Assembly: GCA_039817205.1 (NCBI GenBank)
Contig: JBCBWG010000023.1
Span: 1 to 24,150 of the forward strand
DNA: 24,150 bases
Source: JBCBWG01 sp039817205
GTDB taxonomy: Bacteria > Pseudomonadota > Alphaproteobacteria > Rhizobiales > Hyphomicrobiaceae
Direction: 5' to 3'
In this document: positions 6,620 through 14,800 of the stretch, piece after piece
How positions within the stretch are numbered: the stretch's first letter is position 1
How the letters are laid out: each line of letters opens with the position of its first letter
The notes under the pieces: generated by a model
What the model was told of the DNA's origin: nothing
Database searches by the model: none
The model's input: the letters and a program-made list of their open reading frames with translations, nothing else
Made by a program: the position numbers and the translations under genes

Positions 6620-7291
6620 ATGCACGGGACCACAAGAAACGGCCAGGCTTGGGAGAATGGCGCGGCGCATGCGGGCGAACCGATTTGGTTTGTCGCCCGC
6701 GATGGCGCGCAGCGGGGTCCGTTCACCGAAAGTCAAATCGTCGGCTTTCATCGCGACGGAGGATTGCGACCCACGGATCATCTCTGGACTGAAGCGCTGG
6801 GAGATTGGCGCTCGGTTGCCGATTTGCTCGGAGCGCCACCCGCGCCGACGCGTCCGGCGCCAGCTCCGCCCGTCGCACCGCCCCCGCCTCCAGCGCCTGA
6901 GCCCACCGCCGCGACTGCACCAGCTCCGATCGCTCAGCAAGGCGCGCCATCTCAGCATGGCGCTGAAGTTTACGTACCGGGAACCGAACGGCCGCTCAGT
7001 CCTGCGCTTCAACCGCAAGTCGCGCCTCAGGCAACTGCTCAAACACCCCAAACCGCCCAGGCGATGCAGCCCCAGCACTATGCCCAAGCTCAGCCAACAC
7101 ACGGCGTCCCGGTGGAGACATACACGCAGACCATCGTTGAGGGTGGGTCGTTCAAGCTGTCGACGGCGATCTTTCTGATACTCGGTCTGCTTGTGCCGCT
7201 ATGGCCGATCTCGTTACCGCTCTTCTGGTACTTGGCTTACCGGTCTTACAAGAAGCCATCTGAAGTTATCGTCCGGCAGATCTCGGGCTGA
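6620..7291 (+). CDS. GYF_2-domain protein with proline-rich linker and C-terminal membrane segment
   Basis: A 223-residue protein. Residues about 22-70 (IWFVARDGAQRGPF ... DHLWTEALGDWRSVADL) form a GYF_2 domain (DUF4339), a small module with conserved W, GPF and W positions thought to bind peptides. Residues 72-165 are a Pro/Ala/Gln-rich linker, probably disordered. Residues 179-206 are one long or two short hydrophobic helices, followed by a positively charged YRSYKK; a tail-anchored membrane protein facing the cytoplasm is likely. GGAG (6607-6610) at 9-base spacing supports the start. Its partner is unknown. The gene converges with the minus-strand barrel gene; only 29 bases separate their ends and I see no convincing terminator there. 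Confidence 0.8.
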   Translation: MHGTTRNGQAWENGAAHAGEPIWFVARDGAQRGPFTESQIVGFHRDGGLRPTDHLWTEALGDWRSVADLLGAPPAPTRPAPAPPVAPPPPPAPEPTAATAPAPIAQQGAPSQHGAEVYVPGTERPLSPALQPQVAPQATAQTPQTAQAMQPQHYAQAQPTHGVPVETYTQTIVEGGSFKLSTAIFLILGLLVPLWPISLPLFWYLAYRSYKKPSEVIVRQISG

Positions 7292-7320
7292 GCGTCGCAT
7301 TATCTGCGCGACAAAGATCG

Positions 7321-8382
7321 TCAGTTGGGCACGCGCTCAGCTCCAACCCAATTGGCGTTTTTGACGAGAAACCCGCCAACCGCGTGATGCGTTGCAAGGT
7401 TGACCCGCAAGCGACCGCCCGGTGGTTCGCGACCAGCTAACCAATCTTGGAATTGCTGCCAGACGTCGGTGACGAGCAGCCAACCGGGCGAGCGATGGGT
7501 CAACGGAATGTCGTAGGGCGCGTACGTGAATTTGTACTCGAGGAAGATCGCGAACCGGCCGAGTTGAATTTCAACGCCGCCGAGCCCTTGGGCTGCTAAG
7601 CCCGCGTACTGGTATTCATACGTGCGCACGTTGTCTTTCCGAAATCCGAATTCGGAGTGCGGCAGGGACGTGCCTCCGCCAATGCCAGCGTAAGGTCTGA
7701 TCCGCATCCAGGATGGCGCGAAGCGGTAGAGGCCGTTCAGCAGCAGCATGTTGTGGCCGTGGCTGAACTCAAGCTTCGAAAACATCTCTTTGATGATCGC
7801 TGTTTCAGGCAGGTCTTCGCCGTCGAGTTTGCCCGTGAGTCTCGCTTGATCATCGGGGCGCGCGATCGCTTTGGCATGAATGAAATCGAGCATGCCGCCG
7901 ATGGGACCGAGGCCCCAACGTTGGATGCGCGCACCGTAGTAGACCGGTGATTTGAATGGTCGACCGAGCCATCCAAAATCGCTGACTGTCATATCGGTCC
8001 GGTCGCCGTTCTTGATCGAGACCGTCGCCGGGTAGGTGTAAGAGACGCCGCCGTACGCGCCAAACGCCCACTCGCGTCCGGGTGAGGCTGAGAGCGGGCC
8101 ACGCCTGACGCCCGCGTTGGTTTCTGCTGGTTCAGCATCCCCTGCCGTCATCGCCGCCAATGATGGGATGTTCACGTGGATCGGGATGCGTCCGTCCGGC
8201 GACGTCGCTTGCATTTCAGCTAGGATCCAACCGGTCCAGAGCAATGCGAACGCGATCGCTGTTGCGGTGCTGATGATACGGTCGGCGGTTGGGAAGCGGT
8301 GGTGTGTGCCCGGGCCAGCGGTTTTGGCGTCGAGGCGAAGACCGGAATCTGAAGGCCAGACCAAAGCGCTCAAAGTTATCAT
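7321..8382 (-). CDS. Outer-membrane beta-barrel protein, LpxQ-like (lipid A oxidase family)
   Basis: A 353-residue protein. After an N-terminal stretch of 35 residues there is a single hydrophobic segment (about 36-56), then an alternating-strand barrel typical of 8-strand outer-membrane proteins. Motifs resemble the rhizobial lipid A oxidase group: FGAYGGVSYTYPA, WLGRPFKSPVYYGARI, GGMLDFIHAKAIA, KLEFSHGHNMLLLN, RPYAGIGGG, YEYQYAGLAAQG and FLEYKFTYAPYD. LpxQ of Rhizobium oxidises the lipid A proximal glucosamine to 2-aminogluconate in the outer membrane. The sequence agrees with the family, but the activity is inferred. ATG 8382 is supported by GAGGGA eight bases upstream. The n-region before the hydrophobic segment is long for a Sec signal, so it might stay as an anchor. 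It follows the broken esterase gene by 86 bases in the same direction. Confidence 0.65.
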   Translation of the reverse strand: MITLSALVWPSDSGLRLDAKTAGPGTHHRFPTADRIISTATAIAFALLWTGWILAEMQATSPDGRIPIHVNIPSLAAMTAGDAEPAETNAGVRRGPLSASPGREWAFGAYGGVSYTYPATVSIKNGDRTDMTVSDFGWLGRPFKSPVYYGARIQRWGLGPIGGMLDFIHAKAIARPDDQARLTGKLDGEDLPETAIIKEMFSKLEFSHGHNMLLLNGLYRFAPSWMRIRPYAGIGGGTSLPHSEFGFRKDNVRTYEYQYAGLAAQGLGGVEIQLGRFAIFLEYKFTYAPYDIPLTHRSPGWLLVTDVWQQFQDWLAGREPPGGRLRVNLATHHAVGGFLVKNANWVGAERVPN

Positions 8383-8468
8383 CGTCGCTGTCCCTCAAAT
8401 CGGCCGCGGCCACCTCTGCGCCGCCTCCCGTGCCGATCCTCGTACGGATCTCGGCGGCCGAGTTAGCA

Positions 8469-9567
8469 TCACTTGGCAGGCTTGGCAGCAAGTGTCTGAA
8501 GCATCCGGTGGATTGCTTCGATTTGCGGCGCTTTGCGTGTCAGAAAGTCCCGGCCCGTAAAGCCCCACCAATCCCAACAGCCTTGGGGGTTATCCGGTGA
8601 TGCGCGCGTCTGTGGAAACAGCACGACGATGCGATTGGTCACCGCCCAATTGGCAAGACCCGTTCGGCCGACAAATGCGTCGCCGGCCGCAGCGCGGTTC
8701 TGCAGGCAGCCGTGGAATGCAACATGGACGCGGCAGCCTGTGATCCGCCGACAATCGTCTGGAATAAAGGCGCGGCCCTCGGCGGCGAGGCCGTGACGAC
8801 GAAAACCAGTGACCGACGGCTTTTGAGAAAACGAAACGAACCGACCGTTTGCAAGATCACCTCTCGGTTTGAGCGGCCCATAAATGTGCGCGAGCAGACG
8901 ACCGGCGAGATCGAAATCGCAATCGACGACGAACGGCGATACCGAAAGCCCGCAGGCCCCACACAGTCTCCGTGACGAATGCGTGGCCCGCCGGGATGCT
9001 GTCCTCGAACGCAAGCTGTCCGGCCGGAACGCCGAGCGCGCGATAAAACCGGTTCGTGACCTGCATGATCGCCGGATTGACGATCACGTCCTTGGTGCCC
9101 GTGAACAGGTACACGCGGTCGCGCCGGATGGTCTCCAGCGGTGCGATCTCACCGGCTGCTGCCAACCGCTCGGCCCGGCGCACAAGGACCCGGGCGCTCG
9201 GCACGCCAAACACGCGCATCAGGCCGAGCATGCAGCCGTTCGCTGCGCGGTTGAAGTTGAGCGCGGTTCCCCAGCTGCCGAATGAAAAGGCTGAGAATGC
9301 ACTTTGTGCGCAACCGTAAGGGCCGCCTGCGATAATCGCCGCGCCAACGACGATCTCGCCATGTGCCATTTGGAACTGACCGGCCATGTAGGCGCCGGAC
9401 GAGATGCCAGAGGTGGATGTTTGTGCGATGTCGATGCCAAGCGTCGGGAGCGGCGGAAGCGCTTTTGCTGGTGCCCCAGCCGTGCATGCGAGACCGGCAA
9501 CAGCTGTGACAACGACGCGGGAAAGCCGGAGCGCGGACCGTGTCGCGCGGTGAATTGCTGGACCCAT
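8469..9567 (-). pseudogene. PHB-depolymerase-like esterase, disrupted by a frameshift
   Basis: Two overlapping minus-strand frames form one exported alpha/beta-hydrolase of the polyhydroxybutyrate depolymerase type. The first frame (from ATG 9567) has a signal peptide, the serine box SGISSGAYMA, the probable Asp in FTGTKDVIVNP and the His in IPAGHAFVTE. The second frame (to TGA at 8469-8471) continues with CGACGLSVSPFVVDCDFD, LLAHIYGPL and the HVAFHGCLQ oxyanion motif. The switch lies at about 8957-8968: reading GAG-ACT then skipping one base to TGT-GGG-GCC restores the expected protein, so one extra base is the simplest explanation. Without repair, translation of the first frame runs out at 8857 in unrelated sequence. 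It could be a real inactivation or a sequencing error. The substrate is probably a polyester or short-chain ester in the periplasm or outside the cell. Confidence 0.8.
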
Positions 9568-9646
9568 GGCACACCTAATTTTGCAGATGTGCGAGACATA
9601 CCACGTGTGCGCTTCGGTTGTGCAGCCGTTTACAGCCGCGCGTCGC

Positions 9647-11782
9647 TCATTCCGAAATCCGAACCGTTGATCGCGCGACCCGCCCATCTGCGTCGACGAC
9701 GGTCAATTGCACGAACCCGGACGTTGGCGGCGTGAAAATGATTTGGCGTCCGACCCGCGCGCGACCGCCGCGTTCACCTTGCGCGATCGGGGCACCATCG
9801 GCGAGCCACGTGAGGGGCAGTCGCCCTCCTTCCGCCTTCAGGACAACAACGCCACCGCCGTTTGTGCCAGGTCCGACCACCGCCAATTCCGAGCGGTCCG
9901 GTGGAAAGACGATGCGCACTGGCGGATCGATGAAACCGGCGGACACGTTTGCGTTTCGGTCTGCATCAAACCGCTTCAGCGGGGGTGGCAAATCACCGGC
10001 AGCGAAGCGCCGCTGTTTTTGAACTGTCGGTGAAAACGGCGTGCGTTTCGCCGCAACCGCATGGAACGCGTCGAAGAGGATCGGCGCCGCAGCGGTCCGA
10101 CCGATCAATCCCGGCGTGGCGCTCGCATCGGCCCGGCCGATCCAGACGCCGATCACGTGCCGTCCATCGTATCCAACGGCCCAGGCATCGCGATGGCCGT
10201 AGGATGTCCCGGTCTTAAACGCGACGCGCCCCGTCCGAGCGTTGGGCGGCGGTGGGGCGTCCCGCAAAATCGCGGTGATTGCGTGCGCGGCGTCTGCGCT
10301 GATGAGCCGCTCGGGCGTCTTCTGTGTCGCGTCATTTGAACAGGTCCGCTGAGGCGTCACGCAGAGCGCAACGGGCACGCCATCCGAAGCAAGGGCGCTG
10401 TAAAGTGCGACGAGATTATGCAGGTCGATCCCGATACCGCCGAGGCCAACTGCGAGGTTCGGCGCAACGCCGTCCGGCAGTTTGGTTGCAAGGCCCGAGC
10501 GCGTCATCCGGCCAACGAGATGCCCCGGACCGATGGCGTCCAAGATTTTGACGGCTGGGATATTTAATGAGGCTGCCAACGCTTCGCGGATGGTCACCGT
10601 GCCACGATACTCATCGCTGAAGTTGCGCGGAGCATAAGCGCCAAACCGGGTCGGCAAATCGTTGATGAGCGTGTCTGAATGGATCACACCGCGATCCATA
10701 CCGAGGGCATAAATGAGCGGTTTCAACGTCGATCCCGGCGAGCGAATGGCGCGGCTCATGTCGACAGCGCCGAGGCTGACCGCATCGAGAAACGCGCGCG
10801 AGCCGACGCGGGCAACGATCTCGCCTGTCGTGTGGTCTGCTGCGAGTATGGCAACGGACACGCGCGGGTCGTGACGTTGCGCGCTGGTTTTCGCAAGCGC
10901 TTCGAGGCGCGCCTGAACGCGACGGTCGAGGGTTGTCCGCAGAACGCGCGCCTCGGGCGTCGCCGCTTTTAACGCGTCCGCGACATGCGGTGCGAGCATC
11001 GGAAACGCAATCCGTCGTCTCGGAACCGGCTGCTGCTTTGCGCGCGTCGCCTCTGCTTTTGAGATGACACCGCGCGTCACGGCAATGTCGATGACATGGT
11101 TGCGGGCGCTTTGGGCGGCGGCGGCTGACCGATCTGGCCGTCGGCGCTCAGGTGACTGCGGCAGCGCGACGAGCAGTGCAGCTTCGGCGATCGACAAGCG
11201 CGATGGTTCACGACCGAAGTAGCTGAGGCTTGCTGCGCGAACGCCTTCGATGTTGCCGCCGAACGGCGCGAGATGGAGATAGCGTTCAAGAATTTCCGCC
11301 TTGGTGAGGCGTCGCTCAAGCTGGATCGCCTGCGCAATCTGGCGAAGCTTCCCCGCAATCGAGCGATGATGCTCACCGGTCATCAGACGGACGACCTGCA
11401 TCGTCAGAGTTGACCCGCCCGAAATAACGCGCCCATTCCAGAGCCGCTGAGCGACCGCGCGACCGAGTGCCCGAACATCGACGCCGACATGCGTCTCGAA
11501 CCGCCGATCCTCGAACGCGCGCAACATGGCAAGATACCGCGGCGACACGTCATTCGTTTTTGTCGGCAGCCGCCAGCGACCCGAGGTCGTTGTGTAGGCG
11601 CGCAGCAATCGACCATCGCGATCAACGACGGTTTGGGACACGTTGAGCGGCGCGACGACCGGCGCGGGCGTCGTGATGACAAACGCCGCAACGCAGACGC
11701 CGAGCCCGGCAATCAACAAAGCGAGCCCGACACCGAAGGCGCGGAGAGGGCTGCCTGTCGGCCACTTCAGCGTGGCGCTCAT
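9647..11782 (-). CDS. pbpC: Penicillin-binding protein 1C (bifunctional transglycosylase/transpeptidase)
   Basis: A 711-residue class A PBP anchored by one N-terminal helix. The GT51 glycosyltransferase domain has EDRRFETHVGVD with catalytic Glu91, GGSTLTMQ (122-129) and ILERYLHLAPFG. The transpeptidase domain has the nucleophile SxxK motif SPGSTLKP (Ser351, Lys354), SLN (405-407) and KTGTS (523-525). A C-terminal region from about 620 matches the BiPBP_C beta domain specific to PBP1C. ATG 11782 is chosen over GTG 11821 because GGGAGG lies 9 bases upstream on the mRNA. It starts 44 bases after the alpha-2-macroglobulin stop and is very likely co-transcribed with it; this pairing is conserved in many bacteria. 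The role is inferred from this context: periplasmic peptidoglycan repair alongside protease trapping. Confidence 0.95.
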   Translation of the reverse strand: MSATLKWPTGSPLRAFGVGLALLIAGLGVCVAAFVITTPAPVVAPLNVSQTVVDRDGRLLRAYTTTSGRWRLPTKTNDVSPRYLAMLRAFEDRRFETHVGVDVRALGRAVAQRLWNGRVISGGSTLTMQVVRLMTGEHHRSIAGKLRQIAQAIQLERRLTKAEILERYLHLAPFGGNIEGVRAASLSYFGREPSRLSIAEAALLVALPQSPERRRPDRSAAAAQSARNHVIDIAVTRGVISKAEATRAKQQPVPRRRIAFPMLAPHVADALKAATPEARVLRTTLDRRVQARLEALAKTSAQRHDPRVSVAILAADHTTGEIVARVGSRAFLDAVSLGAVDMSRAIRSPGSTLKPLIYALGMDRGVIHSDTLINDLPTRFGAYAPRNFSDEYRGTVTIREALAASLNIPAVKILDAIGPGHLVGRMTRSGLATKLPDGVAPNLAVGLGGIGIDLHNLVALYSALASDGVPVALCVTPQRTCSNDATQKTPERLISADAAHAITAILRDAPPPPNARTGRVAFKTGTSYGHRDAWAVGYDGRHVIGVWIGRADASATPGLIGRTAAAPILFDAFHAVAAKRTPFSPTVQKQRRFAAGDLPPPLKRFDADRNANVSAGFIDPPVRIVFPPDRSELAVVGPGTNGGGVVVLKAEGGRLPLTWLADGAPIAQGERGGRARVGRQIIFTPPTSGFVQLTVVDADGRVARSTVRISE

Positions 11783-11826
11783 CGCAGCGTGCCTCCCAGT
11801 CGATGTATGCGTCCTCGACACCGCCT

Positions 11827-14800
11827 CTAACTCCGGCCAGCGATCGTCAGGCGACCGGAAGCCGTCCGCGCGTTGCGTTCGGGGCGATACATGTCCTCGA
11901 CGGTTGCGGCCGGATGGGCGAACGTTCCCTTGCTTACAGCCCGCACGATATAGGCTGCGTGGAAGACGTGGCCACCGCCCTCGACCGTGCGCCCGCCAAA
12001 CAGGTTGTAGGCTGCAACGAACCGGTCATCGCGAAACTCGGTGTGGACCGGCTTAAGGTCGGACTTGATCCAGCCGAGTGCTTTGATCGCCCCGCTCGCC
12101 ACGAGCGCCGGGTTCTCGATCTCGAGACCGGCTGGCAGTCGGTCGACCAGCAGGACGCGGCCACCCTTCTTGGCAGATCGGACCGTGAGCACGACGACGA
12201 GCTTTTGGTTTTGCGCGATGGCTGCGGCGTCACCGGCTGTTCCGAGCGTCACCGGTTGGCCGTCGAGCGTGTAGTAGCGACGCTCGATTTCGAAGCCGTT
12301 GCTGGCAGCCGGCTCGTTGCCAAGGCTTGGACCGATAGCCGTCATGCTGACGACCGTCGGCGTCGTGCTGGTGTTGGTAATCGTCGTCGACTGATTGCCG
12401 ATAGCGCGCGCGGCGTAGGTGACCGCAAGCGGCCCCGTATGGGCGCGACCGTTCACCGTCAGCGTTTGGTCGGCGCCCGTTGCCTGCAGAGCGCGGGCTG
12501 CCATCAACGTCCAGGCCTGCTCTTGTGTGGACGTCAGCGAACGCGCAGCAAGGCGGCCTTCAAGCTCTGGCATCAGGCGTTGGCTGAGCCCTGAGAACCC
12601 GGCTTCAGCCGCGAGCGCTGCGACGCTTGCAACGTCACGCAGCCGCGAACCGAAGTCTCGACGCCCCGTCAGTTGATCGCCCGTCGGGCCCTGCGCCTTG
12701 AGGCTGGCGACAGCACCATCAAAGACCTGACGCGCACGTTGTCTGTCACCGATCATTGTCAGCGCCGCTGCAATCTGAGCCTTGGCCGTCGGGCTCTTGA
12801 ACGCCGCAAGTTTGGTCTCCGCGTAGTAACGGAGTTCACCCGCTGGCACGCGACCGTTGCGGGCGAGAGCGTAAAGCGCATAGGCCAAGCTTGCGCCATC
12901 GCCTTGGACGTTTTGCGTGTAGGCCACGAAATTGGCCAGCCGCTGAATTGCGCTTTTGATTGCGCGCGCTGGAACCGCGTACCCTTCTTCACGCGCGCGC
13001 GTCAGGAAGTCTGTGGTGTACGCGCTCAGCCAGAGATCCGGCGATGACGGAGACCAGATCCCGAACCCGCCGGCACTGTCTTGTCGGCCGAGGATGCGGG
13101 TGATCGCATCGCGAATGCGCGGTGCGATGTTGGCATCGGCTTCAAGGCCCGCCGTTGACCCAAGCGCATTGGCATAGAGCAGCGGCAAGGCGCGCGAGAT
13201 GGTCTGCTCGGTGCAGCCGTACGGATAGCGATCCAGGGATGCGAGCAGTCCGGGCACGTCAAGTGCTGCGGCCGGGCCCACGGAGACGGCAAGGCTCGCA
13301 CCATCTGCAATAAGGCCATCAACCGCGCCTTGATCGATGACCAGTTGTTTGCCCGGTTGGAGCGTTCGTGTCGTTGTCCGTTTGACATCGCCACCGGGTG
13401 CCACGACTTCGAATGTGAGTTCACGCTTGATCGCGATCGGGGTTGAGCCGGGTGCTGCTTCGCCACGCACTTGGGCGATGATCTGCGCTGTGCCAAGGCG
13501 ATGAGCCTTGAACGGCACCGCCAGAATTTTGCGCTCGCCGCGCGCAAACGTTGCGGTTTGCCCGTTCAAGAGCCGCACCGGTCCATCGTCTGTCACGGCC
13601 GACAACGCGATTTTGTAATCACCCGCCGGTGCCTCGATGTTGTGAATATCGAAGGTCAGCTCAGCGGTATCGCCGAGGGCGAGGAAACGCGGCGTCGTCA
13701 CCGTCAGTGCGAAGGGATCGCGCACGGTGACGTCAGTGGAGGCCTCACCAATTTTGGTCTTCGTCCACGCAACGGCCATCAAGCGAACCGTCCCAGCAAA
13801 CTCGGGAATATCGAACGACACGTTCGCTCGACCGTCAGCATCAGTCGTCACAATTCCTGAGAACAGCGCAACCGTCTTCCACATCGGCGGGGCTGCTTGC
13901 AGTGAGAGCGAGGCATCGGCATCGCCGCCCGAGCGGAACGTTGCGCGCTCGCCGCTCATCCCGTCGATCAACTTCGCATAGACATCGCGGATTTCCGCGC
14001 CAAGTTGGAGTTGTTTCAGAAAGCGACCGGTCGCCGATGGTGCGCGGAAGCGGGTGACGTTGAGGATGCCGACGTCGACGGCTGCGACCGTGACGTGGGC
14101 GCGCTCGTTGGCACCGAGGCCCGACACGGTGACCGGCACGCTCAGTGCTTGCCCGGATTTCATTTTCGCAACCGGATTTAATGCGACAGTGAGCGACTTC
14201 GCAGAAATGTCGGTTGCAATCCATGTGAGGCCGAGGGCGCGGCTTGGCATGCGCTTTTCGGCGATATCCATCGGCCGATGAAGGATGACGGCAGCGTAGG
14301 CGCCGGCCCCCCACGTCTCCTCGACGGGCACGGAGATCTCGCTGTCGCCGGCGCCGAGCTCAACGGTTTTCGTTGTGATCAAACGATCGGATAGAATGGC
14401 AACGGTTGCCCGCCCAGCCATTTGCGAGCTGACGCGGATCTTCGCGGTCTCGCCGGGGCGATAACTCTTGCGATCAGCGGCGACGTCAAGGACTTCGGGG
14501 CTGTCCGCGTCATCGGATTGGTTCCAACCGGATGTGAATAGCATCGTCGTGCGCAACTGGTCTGCGTCTTGATCGGGGCTTGTCACTTCGAGGCGGTAGC
14601 GGCCCCACTCGGTCGGTACTTTGATGCGCGCGGCACCATCTGTGCCAGTTGTCACGTCGCCGGTCGCCACTTGGCGCGGGATCACGACGGCATCGTAGGA
14701 CCAGGACGCGCCGCGCTTGTACCACTGCCAGTGCCGCTCGAGTCGAACGAGTTGCCAAGTTAGGTTGGCCGCCGGTTTCGGCGCGCCTGCGCGATCGAGA

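Noticed and set aside
7292..7320. GTCGC/GCGAC inverted repeat between the convergent genes as a shared terminator
   Set aside because: The stem is five base pairs with no T-run on either strand.
11803..12594. 263-codon plus-strand frame opposite the macroglobulin C-terminus
   Set aside because: Antisense shadow; no start signal and no family match.
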